Shown piece after piece: positions 45,801 through 56,794 of a stretch of DNA of 64,000 nt; the stretch's first letter is position 1, and each line of letters opens with the position of its first letter. Position numbers and translations under genes: made by a program. Source of the stretch: Mytilus californianus (taxonomy: Eukaryota; Mollusca; Bivalvia; Mytilida; Mytilidae); assembly GCF_021869535.1 (NCBI RefSeq), contig NW_026262668.1, positions 72,313,558-72,377,557 on the forward strand, in the 5' to 3' direction. The notes under the pieces are model-generated. The model worked only from the letters and a program-made list of their open reading frames with translations, was not told the DNA's origin and made no database searches.

Positions 45801-48567
45801 CTGTTCTCAGCAAATGATTCGTCGAAATTTAGTTATGACGTTAAATTTTCTTGATTTCTTCTGAAATTCCTATTGTGACGTCATGAAAAAAAGGCGACCA
45901 TGCTTGATGACGTCACATATTAAGAACACAACTTTCTGCAAATCTTTGAAAAGGAAGGATAAAAATCATTAGAGAAATATAGAATCCATCACTGCAATAA
46001 GTGTGTTACGATATTTCTCCACTCGAGACAGTTAAATTTAAATATTTAAAGCGCGAGGCTTGCCGAGCTTTTTAAATGATTAAAATTTAACTGTTGAGAG
46101 TGGAGAAATATCGTAATACACGAGTTATAGTTGTGAAATCTGTTTCTCTAATGATTTTTATCCTTCCTTTTCAAAGATTTGCAGAAAGTTTTGTTCTTTA
46201 TATGAACCAAGAACCAATGCATGCAACTAAATCCTCTGTTTTTAAAAAATGCACATAACGTTTTTATATTAATTATGAGCCCATAGCATATAACGTTTTA
46301 AACATTTAACGCAAAATATTTCATTCGTTGACTGCCGTTAAAGATGTGGCTGTTAATTAAATTTCGGGATTCGTTGCCAAAATTAACCAATTGTGACCTT
46401 GATAAACAATCAACACAGTAACATGGATATTAAGCACGGTGAGAAGGTGTATAATAAGTGGGACGACATGTTTCCATAGAATTTTATTTATTTATTTTAT
46501 TTTCTTATTTTGTTTTAAGGGAAACTTGAATTATTTTACGCTGGTCATTTATTTTGGGGCCTTTTATAACTTATGAAGTGTGAGCCAAGGCTCAACTTGA
46601 ATTGCCGTACAGTAACCTATAATTGCTTACTTCAACAACATTTGGTCTTGGATGGAAAATTCATAAACACATCTCCTTATGTTTATATCAGGCGTAAAAC
46701 TCTAATCAGCAAACAAACAGAAAAGTAAGTAAGGACGAACAAGAAACATTCAGAGAATAAAGCTAAGTTATTAAAAGAGATCTGTTACTGCTTGGAAACA
46801 GATACAATGAAACCTATCTAATCTGATATACCTTACAACAAATAAGGGTAAGAGGGGAGCTGAAATACACAGGTTGAAAAAGAATGAAAGAATTATCTTT
46901 AGGACCGAAAAATCTTGTCAGATTACTAGTTTATATCGCACTAGACAGGCTCCATTGTATATGCATTCCATACCGATAAACCTTTTGGTGGTGGTAGAAA
47001 CAATGACTTTGAACTTTAACCTATTGATCCCGAAATCATGAGGCGCTTTCAATTGATTTATATTTTCCATCCGTGTTTAAATTTCATTTGAATCTGGAAG
47101 GCGACACTGAAACACTTTCTCAACAAATTTTATTTTTTATAACAGTGACCCTGACATCAATATGCATTTTTTCCCATTTCTGTGCTCTCGTCTGGTAGAG
47201 TTGGATCCTCATTGTACAAGTGAAACTCACCGGAACCTATTTGTTTCGGACACACATATGAGCGGAGTGAAGGGCAGACGGATGGACAAAGTGATAACTA
47301 ATTGCTCCTGGACCAGAAGTTTTTCGGGGAGCATAAAACAAGAAAAATCTTATCTGTTGAGGACTTGCAACTTAAATACTTAGCATTAATATAAATTCAC
47401 AACAAAATTTTAGAATAGACTTTGCCTATTTTAATAGGATTTTCTTCATGAATTCTAGCTTTAAAATAAGTCTGTTCAAAGAAGAAGACTATCAAATGAT
47501 TCAAATAACAGTGCACAATTGAAATGTTTTGTGAATTACTACAATAATTATAACAGTTGGACATAATGCATATGTATAATTTTTCTTCAAACAAATACGT
47601 GCAAATTAAGATAAGTTAACTTCAGCATGTTAGAGATAAGAAGTGATTGAAAAAAAAAATGTAGAGTAATATATCAATATAGATTAATAGACTTACCTTC
47701 TGTGCTTTTGATTTGTCTTGCAGTATTTGAGTTGGTAGTCAAGACATTTTTATTCGTTGTGGAATAAATATCATTTGTAATGTCATTAAATTCTATCGTA
47801 GACAAGTTAATTGTCACATTTTGCTGAAATTCCGATGTGTCAGATTGTTCACTTAAAGGCGATATTTTCTCAGGAGTGGTTCTTCTTGCATGTAAATTGG
47901 TGTTCTTTTTCTTTTCAAGAGCGCTGTTTTCTTTCCTTGTCAGCTTAGAGAGCCTTACTAGTGTTTTCCTGTACAAAACAACGGTAGTTAACAAAAAACA
48001 AAAGACAGGAACTGACGTCATTCCAGCATACACAGGATAAAGATGGCGAAACAGATGTATCCCATCACATATAACGACATTGTTGTCCCCAGTACATGCA
48101 AAGAGAGTTGTCAAATAGACGGCAATACCTAAAGCAGTACCCGATACGATCTGTATCCTGTTTTTCTGCATCCATTGAACGTTTTTCATTGGGACATGAT
48201 GTACGATGATATATCTTTCCAGACAGATCCAGAAGGTTACGCAGATGTTGAAAATAATTCCCCATGTTAATGTCCATGTGCTGATGGAACAAACATAAGG
48301 TGTTCCACTGATTAAGTATTGCAGAGTAGAGAGGGAGGCCGAACATCCGATAAGACAGTTTCCAAGACATAGTGACATGACGAAAAATCCATGAGCAGTT
48401 TTATGTCCAGATGTGAGGTAAAACACGAGGAAAATTGAGTTGCTGAGTATTATAAGTACTGAAAATGTAGCAAAGATAATTGCAATGTATGGAGTTTTAT
48501 TTTCTTCTACAGAGGCTTGAGTATAATATGTTGTATACGGTTCCTGTGTTATGTCAGTCAAGTTCAT
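42874..48567 (-). CDS. Rhodopsin-like GPCR, two coding exons (388 aa)
   Basis: Exon 1 is 48567-47697 (290 codons plus one base; donor G|GTAAGT, GT at 47696-47695). Exon 2 is 43169-42874 (acceptor AG at 43171-43170; stop TAG 42876-42874). Phases match, giving 388 residues. N-terminus: N-glycosylation sequons at Asn2 and Asn23. TM1 about 27-52 (Asn43), TM2 about 60-86 (Asn70 where class A usually has Asp), TM3 about 93-121 with Cys93 and ERY 117-119, TM4 about 138-157 lacking the usual Trp, ECL2 Cys167 for a disulfide to Cys93, TM5 about 177-200 with Pro187 and Tyr199. A long ICL3 (~110 residues, Ser/Thr/Asn-rich) spans the splice junction. TM6 about 311-332 lacks CWxP. TM7 ends in SPFVY 354-358 (NPxxY variant) with a possible palmitoylation Cys375. 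The missing TM2 Asp and CWxP make it atypical, probably an orphan molluscan receptor at the plasma membrane. A 'tttttcag' directly before the ATG hints at a 5'-UTR intron. Paralogue of 1126-1406. Confidence 0.85.
43214..43870 (+). repeat. Bivalve repeat with ~180-bp internal tandem units, in receptor intron
   Basis: Starts 'tttgtcgagcctgcgacttt' and 'gtcgcaaaagcgagacatag', and ends at the perfect 16-base palindrome GGGTTCCGCGGAACCC (43850-43865). Inside, 'ctatcctggatt' then 'accaaacttggacagaagct' recurs three times at roughly 180-base spacing (near 43340, 43530, 43725). I recognise the start and end as a widespread bivalve repeat. Confidence 0.75.
43995..44235 (+). repeat. TGACGTCA-containing repeat, single arm
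   Basis: Matches, in opposite orientation, 45828-46070: 'gatatttctcc...gacagttaaatt' then 'atctgcaaaaagatgtgttc', 'cgtgacgtcccaatagga', 'agaaaatttgacgtcataa'. One half of the hairpin family at 45828-46200. Confidence 0.65.
44300..45120. other. Receptor intron with bivalve repeat scraps
   Basis: Contains 'gccgagtggagcgaggcgat' (44317) and two 'ggtaaaattatcga' copies (44346, 44419), a 'gccgagc-like' motif also seen at 63385. A minus-strand 71-residue frame (44692-44907) crosses a simple, repeat-like region and is not supported as a gene. Confidence 0.4.
45828..46200 (-). repeat. Foldback repeat: 277-bp near-perfect palindrome
   Basis: 45922-46198 forms a long hairpin. The left arm 'aagaacacaactttctgcaa', 'aaggaaggataaaaatcatt', 'acgatatttctccactc', 'cagttaaattt' is repeated inverted on the right, with the centre near 46060 ('gcgcgaggcttgccgagc'). 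Arms are about 133 bases with few mismatches. The adjoining 45828-45921 carries TGACGTCA words (45878, 45909). It lies in the receptor intron; related single arm at 43995-44235. Confidence 0.8.
46540..46690 (+). repeat. 3' end of the 'CACATCTTCTTAT-end' mussel repeat
   Basis: 'gtgagccaaggctcaacttg', 'cttggatggaaaattcat' and 'acacatctccttatg' mark a worn, short copy within the receptor intron. Confidence 0.55.
46690..47690. other. Receptor intron, nothing recognised
   Basis: No further exon is needed, because the flanking exons join in phase. The plus-strand frame 47162-47383 contains 'gacggatggacaaagtgata', a phrase common in mussel intronic repeats. Confidence 0.4.
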
Positions 48568-48776
48568 CTGAAAAATTTATCAATGAAACAAATTCAACAA
48601 TCTTTTTACAATATATAGCTTACCTAAACTTATCGTTGATAATTTTTAAGCAGTGAAAGTAATTAGTTAAATGATTGTGCACAGGAAATGTTAATGGCAT
48701 AAACTTACCAGGTATGCTCGATAAACGTTTGCAAAGTCAAATTAATAAATAGAGAATAAAAACCAAAGAGAATTAA

Positions 48777-48987
48777 AGAGGGTCTGGATTGGGGTCCTTC
48801 ATTTCTGTATTCTTTAATTTTTTATGCCATTTTTCTGTATTCTGTATAATTTTTGCCCATTATTCTCTATTCTCAATATTTTAGCACCTCATTATTCTCT
48901 ATTCTTTATTTGTTGGTCCATTTTTCTCTATTCTTTTTATTTTTTGCCCATTATTCTCTATTCTGTAAACCCCAATCCACACCCTCA
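48777..48987. mobile_element. 211-bp TIR element flanked by TTAA, upstream of the receptor
   Basis: The ends GAGGGTCTGGATTGGGGT (48778-48795) and ACCCCAATCCACACCCTC (48969-48986) are inverted with one mismatch. TTAA lies one base outside both (48773-48776, 48988-48991), as expected for a TTAA target duplication. The interior is about five degenerate copies of 'attattctctattct' plus a T-rich spacer. It sits about 210 bases upstream of the receptor ATG, so it may lie in the promoter or 5'-UTR intron. Confidence 0.6.
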
Positions 48988-49132
48988 TTAATAAAACTAC
49001 CAAATCCGTTTAAGGTGAGTGTGAGTGTGAAACCAGGGAACATTAGTTTTAGCACAATTAAAAAATTATATGAACTAGAAATTTAAAAACTATATGATGC
49101 ATCATTCAAATCAATCCAATACCGTCTTTTTT

Positions 49133-49225
49133 TAAAACTTGCTACTGGACAAATGGTACCAATGGGGACTGATATTCAAAACTTGCTACTGGGCAAATGG
49201 TGCCAGTGGGGACTGATTTTCAAGT
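49133..49225. repeat. Two-copy ~46-bp direct repeat
   Basis: 'aaaacttgctactgg', 'caaatggtaccaatgggg' and 'actgatattcaa' occur twice in succession (49134 and about 49180). Confidence 0.75.
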
Positions 49226-49784
49226 AGTGATACTAACCTGGACTTAATGGGAAGTGTTGTACGCTTCAAAATTCCAAAACGTATGGTGCCGAGAGAGCGT
49301 ATCTGATGAAGTGTATTCTAGAAACAAGTGCGTTGATACTAAAATCAGCATAGAGCCAAAACGTGAACCCTTTTGTAGATTTAAGTCCCCAGGGAAAACC
49401 AACCGTCCAGTTGTCAGTGCATCGGCACTTTTCTCATTGAATAATGTTGGTGACTCAAAATGTCACTGTAAAACTATGGTATAAAAAGCTGCCTCAGGCA
49501 GATTTGACATTTTTAGATTGCCCCCTGCTCTTTCTTGTGCCCTTTGCTATAATATTTACGATAGGATCGTTCTTTATATTTTGATTCACCCAAATGTTTT
49601 GTTTGGAACGTATCTGATAAAATTTTCAAAAGAAATGTGTAGTGCATACTTAATGTATTATCGTACGTTATGTTATGGACACCTTCATTATTTTTTATGC
49701 CTAACGGAATGTATTTATCAGAGATAACCACGGATATGATTTTTTTCATATCGGTAAAACTTCCTCGTGTTATCCTTTTCTCGT
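49226..49784. other. Intergenic stretch, nothing firmly recognised
   Basis: A 76-residue plus frame (49254-49484) has no domain and begins at a non-ATG codon. The overlapping frames at 49513-49749 are on opposite strands and unsupported. Confidence 0.35.
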
Positions 49785-52700
49785 GCAGAACTCACAACCA
49801 AACATTGAATACCACGGTTTCTAGTTCATTACTCACAACCAAACTTTGAATACCACGGTTTCTCGTTCATAAGTCACCACCAAACATTGAAAGCCACAGT
49901 TTCTCGTCCATTTGTCACCACAACAGTTCCTCGTTCATTACTCACCACCAAACATTGAATACCACAGTTTCTCGTTCATTTCTCACCCCATACATTAAAT
50001 ACCACGGTTTCTCGTTCATAACTCACCATCAAACATTGAATACCACGGTTTCTCATTCATAACTAACCACCAAACATTTAAAACCACGGTTTATCGAGCA
50101 TTTGTCAACACCAAACATTGAATACCACGGTTTCTCGTTCATTACTCACCACCAAACATTGAATACCACGGTTTCTCGTTCATAACTCACCATCAAACAT
50201 TGAATACCACGGTTTCTCGTTCATAACTAACCACCAAACATTGAATACCATGGTTTCTTATTCATTACTCACCAACAAACATTCAATACCACGGTTTCTC
50301 GTTTATTACTCATCACAAAACATTGAAAACCACGGTTTCTCGAGCATTTGTCAACACCAAACATTGAATACCACGGTTCCTCGTTCATTACTCACCACCA
50401 AACATTGAATACCACGGTTTCTCGTTCATAACTCACCATCAAACATTGGATACGACGGTTTCTCGTTCATTACGCAACACCAACCATTGAGTATCAGGAT
50501 TTCTCGTTCATAGCTTACCACCAAATATTAAATACTGCGGTTTCTCGTTTATAATTCACAACCAAACAATGAATACAACGGTTTCTCGCTCATAACCAAC
50601 CACCAAACACGGAATACCACGTTTTCGTGTTCATAAAACATCCCTAAACATTGAATACCACAGTTCTTGTTTCATATCTCACCACCAAACATTGAATACT
50701 ACGGTTTTTCGTTCATTACTCACCACCAAACATTGAATACCAGGATCTTTTTAGCATAACTCACCATAAAAAATTGAATACCATTGTTCCTCGTTCATAA
50801 CCAACCACCAAACATTGAATACCACGTTTTCTCGTTCACAACTAACCACCAAACATTGAATATCAGAGTTTCTAGTGCATTACTCACCACAAAACATTGA
50901 ATACCACAGTTTCTTGTTCATAACTTACCACCAAACAAATTAATACAACGGTTTCTCGAGAATTACTCAACACAAAACATTGAATAACACCTTTTCTTGT
51001 TCATAACTCATCGTCAAACATTGAAAACCACGGTTTCTCGTTCATTCCTTATCACCAAATATTGAATACCACGGTTTCTCGAGCATTCCTCACCATCAAA
51101 CACTGCTTACCACGTGTTCTTGTTCATAACTCATCACCAAACATTAAATACCTCGGTATCTCGTTTATCAATCACTGCCAAACATTGAATACCACGTTTA
51201 GATTATTACGCAACACCAAACATTGAATACCGCGGTTTGTCGATCATAACCAACCACCAAACATTGAATACCACGTTTTCTTGTTCATAACTCATCACCA
51301 AACATTGAATATCAGAGTTTCTCGTGCATTGCTCATCACCAAACATTGAATACCACAGTTTCCTGTACATTACTCACCACACAACATTGAATACAACGGT
51401 TTCTCGAGCATTACTCACCAACAAACATTGAATACCACAGTTTCTCGTTTATTTCTTACCACCAAACCTTGAAGAAAAGGGTTTCTCGTTCATAACCAAC
51501 CACCAAACATTGAATACCACGTTTTCTTGTTCATAACTCATCATCAAACATTTAATACCACGGTTTCTCGTTCATTACTCACCATCAAACATTGAATATC
51601 AGAGTTTCCCGTGCATTACTCACCACCAAACATTGAATACCTTCGGTTTCTCGTTCATTACTCACCACCAAACATTGAATACCACAGTTTCTTGTACATA
51701 ATTACCACCAAACATTGAATACAACGGTTTCTCGAGAATTACTCACCACAAAACATTGAATACCACCTTTTCTTGTTCATAACTCATCACCAAACATTGA
51801 ATACCACGGTTTCTCGTTCATGCCTTATCACCAAATATTGAATATCACGGTTATTCGAGCATTCCTCACCATCAAACACTGATTACCACGTGTTCTTGTT
51901 CATAACTCATCACCAAACATTAAATACCACGGTATCTCGTTTATCAATCACTGCCAAACATTGAATACCACGGTTTCAAGATTATTACGCAACACCAAAC
52001 ATTGAATACCGTGGTTTGTCGATCATAACCAAGCGCCAAACATTGAATACCACGTTTTCTTGTTCATAACTCATCACCAAACATTGAATACCACGGTTTC
52101 TCGTTCATTACTTACCACCAAACATTGAATATCAGAGTTTCTCGTGCATTGCTCACCACCAAACATTGAATACCACAGTTTCTTGTACATTACTCACCAC
52201 CAAACATTGAATACAACGGTTTCTCGAGCATTACACACCAGCAAACATTGAATACCACAGTTTTTCGTTTATTTGTTACCACCAAACCTTGAAGAAAAGC
52301 GGGGTTTCTCGTTCATAACCAACCCCCAAACATTGAATACCACGTTTTCTTGTTAATAACTCATCATCAAACATTTAATACCACGGTTTCTCGTTCATTA
52401 CTCACAATCAAACATTGAATATCAGAGTTTCTCGTGCACTACTCACCACCAAACATTGAATACCTTCGGTTTCTCGTTCATAACTAACCACCATTCATTG
52501 AATAGTACGCGTTTTGTTGTTCATAACCAACCACCAAACATTGAACACCACGGTTTCTCGTATCATTACTCACCACCAACAATTGAATACTACGGTTTCG
52601 AGAGCATAACTCACCACTAAGCAATGAATACCACGGTTTCTAGTTTATTCCTTATCACCAAACTTTGAATACCACGGTTTCTCGAGCATTACTCACCATC

Positions 52701-52880
52701 AAACACTGATTACCACGTGTTCTTGTTCATAACTCATCAACAAACATTGAATACCACGGTTTCTCGTTTATCACTGACTGCCAAACATTGAATACCACGG
52801 TTTCATGATCATTACGCAACACCAAACAATGAATACCGCGGTTTCTCGATCATTACTCACCACCAAACATTGAATACCAT
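49785..52880. repeat. 3.1-kb array of ~41-bp repeats with higher-order structure
   Basis: Roughly 75 tandem copies of a ~41-bp unit ('ctcaccaccaaacattgaat', 'accacggtttctcgttcata'). From about 50.9 kb variant units recur in the same order: 'cacgtgttcttgttcat' at 51111, 51887 and 52714 (spacing 776 and 827), 'acgcaacacc' at 51209 and 51987 (778), 'aaaccttgaagaaaag' at 51464 and 52284 (820). These equal about 19 and 20 monomers; the second block contains one extra monomer. A 41-bp unit does not preserve frame, and no gene is implied. Confidence 0.92.
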
Positions 52881-52884
52881 GATA

Positions 52885-53480
52885 ATTGTATTTGTCATGA
52901 GCAACACAACGAATAAAGAAGAAAAAACAGCTTTCCTTCCAGACTCTACATTTTTCATGAAGTTCGTGTAACTCATTGTTCAGTTTTCTGCTTTTTGTTT
53001 TGTTCTGTTTTGATAGATATTGATGTCTTTTTCCCCCTTTTCGTTTTGCACAATCTTGCTTAATTTTCGTCGACCTATTTTTTTATTGCCCCTTGATAAA
53101 TGGAAATATATTGCTGTCATGCTTTAAGTTAATTGTCGTTCATATTTCACGTGACACACATCTTGTATTTGTTAATTTGATTCCAAATTTTCCCATTATC
53201 AGCTAGTTTTTTTAATGAATAAATTTATGTTATTTAACTATGTGAAAATTAATCATATCTTCAGATAGGAAATAGTTGTATTTTACCTGATATAAATGAA
53301 TGATTGAATATAACACAGAAATGCTTGAATAGAAAGAAATTAATGTAAAATGTGAATTAAAAAGGGAAACAAGAGAGATAGTAAGCTTTTTTTTAGGTAT
53401 ACTGGAAAGTAGTTAATCATTTATACTATATTACTTGATCTTTTTCAGTTGCATGTCTCGTTCACGAGAGTATAGGGCTA
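52885..53480. other. Intergenic stretch, nothing recognised
   Basis: AT-rich sequence between the satellite and the CACTA-like element, without a supportable feature. Confidence 0.4.
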
Positions 53481-53483
53481 TAT

Positions 53484-55436
53484 CACTACAAACCAGGAAA
53501 GTCTGAAATGGCCTATATTTGTACTCGACTGTACTGATTTTTACTCGACCAGTCTGAATTGGTCTGAAATTAACTTGATAATACTCGACTGTAGTCTGAA
53601 CCATACTTAACAGTCTGAACTTGTACTCGACCTTTACTCGACCAATACTTAACCATTTTATTTTCGTCTGAACCATGCTCGACCTAATCTGAACCATGCT
53701 GAACCATACTCGACCAGTCTGAACCATACTCGACTAAGTCTTAACCAACCTAGACCTAATTTTTGTATCTATCTATTGTATTTCATCAATTTAGGAACTG
53801 TTTTTAACAGCTATTTCCCCTGGCTAGAAATTTGAACAACAATTTGAAATTTAAAATGTATTCAATATGGCATTGAAACCAAAATTTCACAATAAACATA
53901 ATATAAATTCAACACCATATTTATCAACACTTACATATATATATCACCTTTAAAATAAAAATAAAATAAGCTGATCAAATAATCTCAAAACTGAATTGTG
54001 ACTAATATTTTCAATGTTATTCAAATTTTTTTGAATGTTTCAGATATATTTTATGGTTACTGGACAATTTTCACCATTTACTTAAGCCTTGTATAGATTT
54101 ATGGTGTCAGTTGAGTTTAGTTAATAATGCAGTGAACATTTTTTTTATTAAAATATATCTAAAATAGTATATAAAGCAACTTAATTAATTTTAAAAATCA
54201 CACCTTTGTTTTGAAAAACCAAGAATTTAATATAATCATGATAATAGAACTTCCATAGCAATCCTTGATAACCATTTAAAAAAGGAAATGTGTTCCAAAG
54301 TTGCAGAAAAAATTTATTTCAATTAAATTTAAATAACTTTTGTCAAAATTAAAGACATGGCATACAAGAAGCACTTTAATAAGGTTTATTTACCTCAGAA
54401 CATATGTGTTTTACAGGTAAAAAGAAAGCCCTTTTTTTCTTAAACTCGTGTATTACTTATCTAGTGAATTCAAAAGGCCTTGCGATTTAAGATTCACAGG
54501 ATGTTTCAATTTTTAATGAATGTTAATTAGAAATTAATACTCTCTGACAGGTGTGATCTTTTTAATGAGTTTGCCCCAAGCAGGAGGTATTACTTTATAC
54601 TTTACCACTAATCAGAAGAAAAATTTTATCTATTTCTTTATTTTTTTTATCCCTTTTTGATATATATTATATAAAATATATCCCAAATTATAATAAGAAT
54701 AGATATATTTCTAATATAAGGTTAAACAATTTCAGTGATTTTTTTGTCTGTTGTTACCTCATTAAAAAGATAATTATATAACTATTGTATGTAACCATGA
54801 AACCTATATAGTTTTTCTTTAGGAATTTAGGAAAATTAAGTTTAAAAAAAAAAATAAATAACACATGCCAAACAAGAAGCACCTTGATAAGGTTTTATTA
54901 CCCCCAGTAAAGGTGTGGTTTTTAGTTAAAAGAAAATCTTTTTTTTAACAAAACTCTAAAACTTTAAAATTAATATAATTAAATTATTATAAGATAATTT
55001 AATTTAACTATCTCTATTTGATAAATCTGAGAATCATGTAAGGATGTAAAAATATGTTTTTATATATATCTTTATTTTATAAAAAAGAAATTAATTTTAA
55101 CAGCTAAATAAAAAAATGTATAGGTTTTTTGGTCAAGTATGGTTCAGACTGGTCGAGTATTGTTCAGACCTTTGGTCGAGTATGGTTAAGACTGAAAAAA
55201 TTGGTCGAGTACAGGTCGAGAATGGGTTAAGACTGTTTCAGACTGGTCGAGTAATAGTTCAGACTATTTTCAATGGCAAAGATAAGGGTCAAGTACAAAT
55301 CAGTACGGTCGAGTATGGTTAAGACTGGGGTCGAGTAATGTCGAGTAAAATTCAGACCAATTCAGACTGGTCGAGTAAAAATCAGTACAGTCGAGTACAG
55401 ATATAGGCCATTACAGACTTTTACTGGTTTGTAGTG
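53484..55436. mobile_element. Complete non-autonomous CACTA-like transposon
   Basis: The ends begin CACTACAAACCAG (53484) and finish CTGGTTTGTAGTG (to 55436). About 85 terminal bases are near-identical in inverse (a few mismatches, one indel). A three-base TAT lies directly outside both ends (53481-53483, 55437-55439). CACTA termini with a 3-bp target duplication are the signature of the CACTA/EnSpm (CMC) superfamily. The next ~200 bases on each side are packed with short motifs (TACTCGACC, AGTCTGAACC, and complements), like the subterminal transposase-binding repeats of this superfamily. The ~1.4-kb core is very AT-rich with no transposase. Frames at 53431-53727 and 55116-55322 only read through these motifs. 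Confidence 0.8.
54340..54945. repeat. Diverged direct repeat inside the CACTA-like element
   Basis: 'acaagaagcactttaataag' (about 54364) and 'acaagaagcaccttgataag' (about 54873) are followed by similar 'gttttatta' and 'gtaaaaagaaa/gttaaaagaaa' sequence, about 510 bases apart. Confidence 0.6.
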
Positions 55437-55439
55437 TAT

Positions 55440-56335
55440 GTTTTCCAGTATATGAGTCCTTCTTTGCGTCCGATGTCGGGTTAAAGTTTAAGGTTAAGCT
55501 AGGTCAAAGCTATTGAAACTTAGTGCACGTGTTCATTATGAAGTGAACTTAGACAAATTTGGTTTCGATTCAGATTTCGGAGTTAACTGAAGATCGAAAT
55601 GTGATATTTTGAGCAGAGCATGGTGACTGCCGTCTTTAAGGTGCGTCATAATTTTGTCATCAAACTTATTGATAGCAGCTGATCCTTACAGAATTTTTTA
55701 AGTTTGTTTATTTTTTTTCTTGGATTTAACTCCATGAACATTTCTTGCAACATCGACCATACCTTTTATCCTCGGACAAACCTTTCAAAGAAGACTGACC
55801 CATAAGCAATAGCCAACAATACCATTTGGGTCAGGATAACTGCAAATTTACGTTTGCCGTTTAAATGTATGTTAGACGTGTACGTAAGTGCTTACGAATA
55901 AAAGATTGGCAGATTAGCTTATGTTCCTATCTTATACTAAATACTTCAATTTGAAAAAAAAACTTACCTTGATATTTTTATGTCATTTACTTCTCTTGTC
56001 GTGTGTATGAATGATCAAACCATCTGCGAGTCGCTTAATAAAGTAATAACGAATGAGATTCTGATATTTTATTGGGTATCGAATGTGTCAATTAGTGATA
56101 TTCTACGAGAGATGTAAAGGATAAATTAGAGACAGTGTAGTTTTCCGATATTCAAATTCTCATAAATCTAATAAAAGCATCGACATAATATATTGCGTTA
56201 TTTTTGTTGTCATTCTTGAAATAAATGATATAATTGTTTATTTCGTATATTTGTTGCACGCCGTTTCAGCTAAATTTGAAAGTTTCAAGAAGATTAGTCA
56301 AAAACAGTAACTGATTTTACGCAGCTATATGTATT
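55440..56335. other. Intergenic stretch, nothing recognised
   Basis: No gene, array or repeat family recognised. Confidence 0.4.
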
Positions 56336-56338
56336 TTC

Positions 56339-56450
56339 CGTACCATAAGAGTATTTGGACCATACGCGTATTGGTATATTTTCGTTTTGTTATTAACGGA
56401 CCGGACCATATGAGTATATTGACCATATAGGTATTTTTCGAATAATTTCC
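56339..56450. repeat. Short repeats of 'gaccata-n-gagtat'
   Basis: Four variants: 'accataagagtatttgg', 'accatacgcgtattgg', 'accatatgagtatattg', 'accatataggtattttt'. Similar in style to the ACCATTTCGTACC motifs 350 bases downstream. Confidence 0.55.
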
Positions 56451-56794
56451 ATCTTTCTTCGCAGGAACACACAGTTCAATCACAGAACCCAAAACGGCAC
56501 AATTTACTAACTGAACCCCTTTATCTTTGACATATTATCTGAATCTTGGTGTATCTGTTATGTTTCCTTTGTTAGAGTCAATTTAAAGCGCCTTTATCCT
56601 GTCGACTTTTTCCGTAACTGAAACCAGAGGCGTTTGAGGCATGGACCTTTGTTTCTTTTTTCCCGTGTTTAAATTAATTTTGTTTAAACAAAATTTCTTC
56701 TAATTTCTACTTATTTTCATTGAATTGATGCAGAGGAGAGACAACACTGTGTCGTGTGCATAAAAACATGTATCACGTGACCGGAATGGTATCC

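Noticed and set aside
49303..49335. CTGATGA...GAAA as a further hammerhead
   Set aside because: The bases between CTGATGA and GAAA cannot form a proper stem II, and no flanking tandem or SINE context was seen.
49254..49484. 76-residue plus-strand frame near the receptor's upstream side
   Set aside because: It has a non-ATG start, no domain and no clear splice sites; not distinguishable from chance.
49785..52880. Regular 41-bp spacing as a CRISPR array
   Set aside because: Whole units are conserved with no unique spacers, there are no cas genes, and the DNA is clearly eukaryotic; it is a satellite array.
53431..55322. Two frames (98 and 68 residues) with repeated Gly/Arg/Val/Gln motifs
   Set aside because: Both arise from the CACTA element's subterminal motifs; they are mirror readings of the same short DNA repeats.
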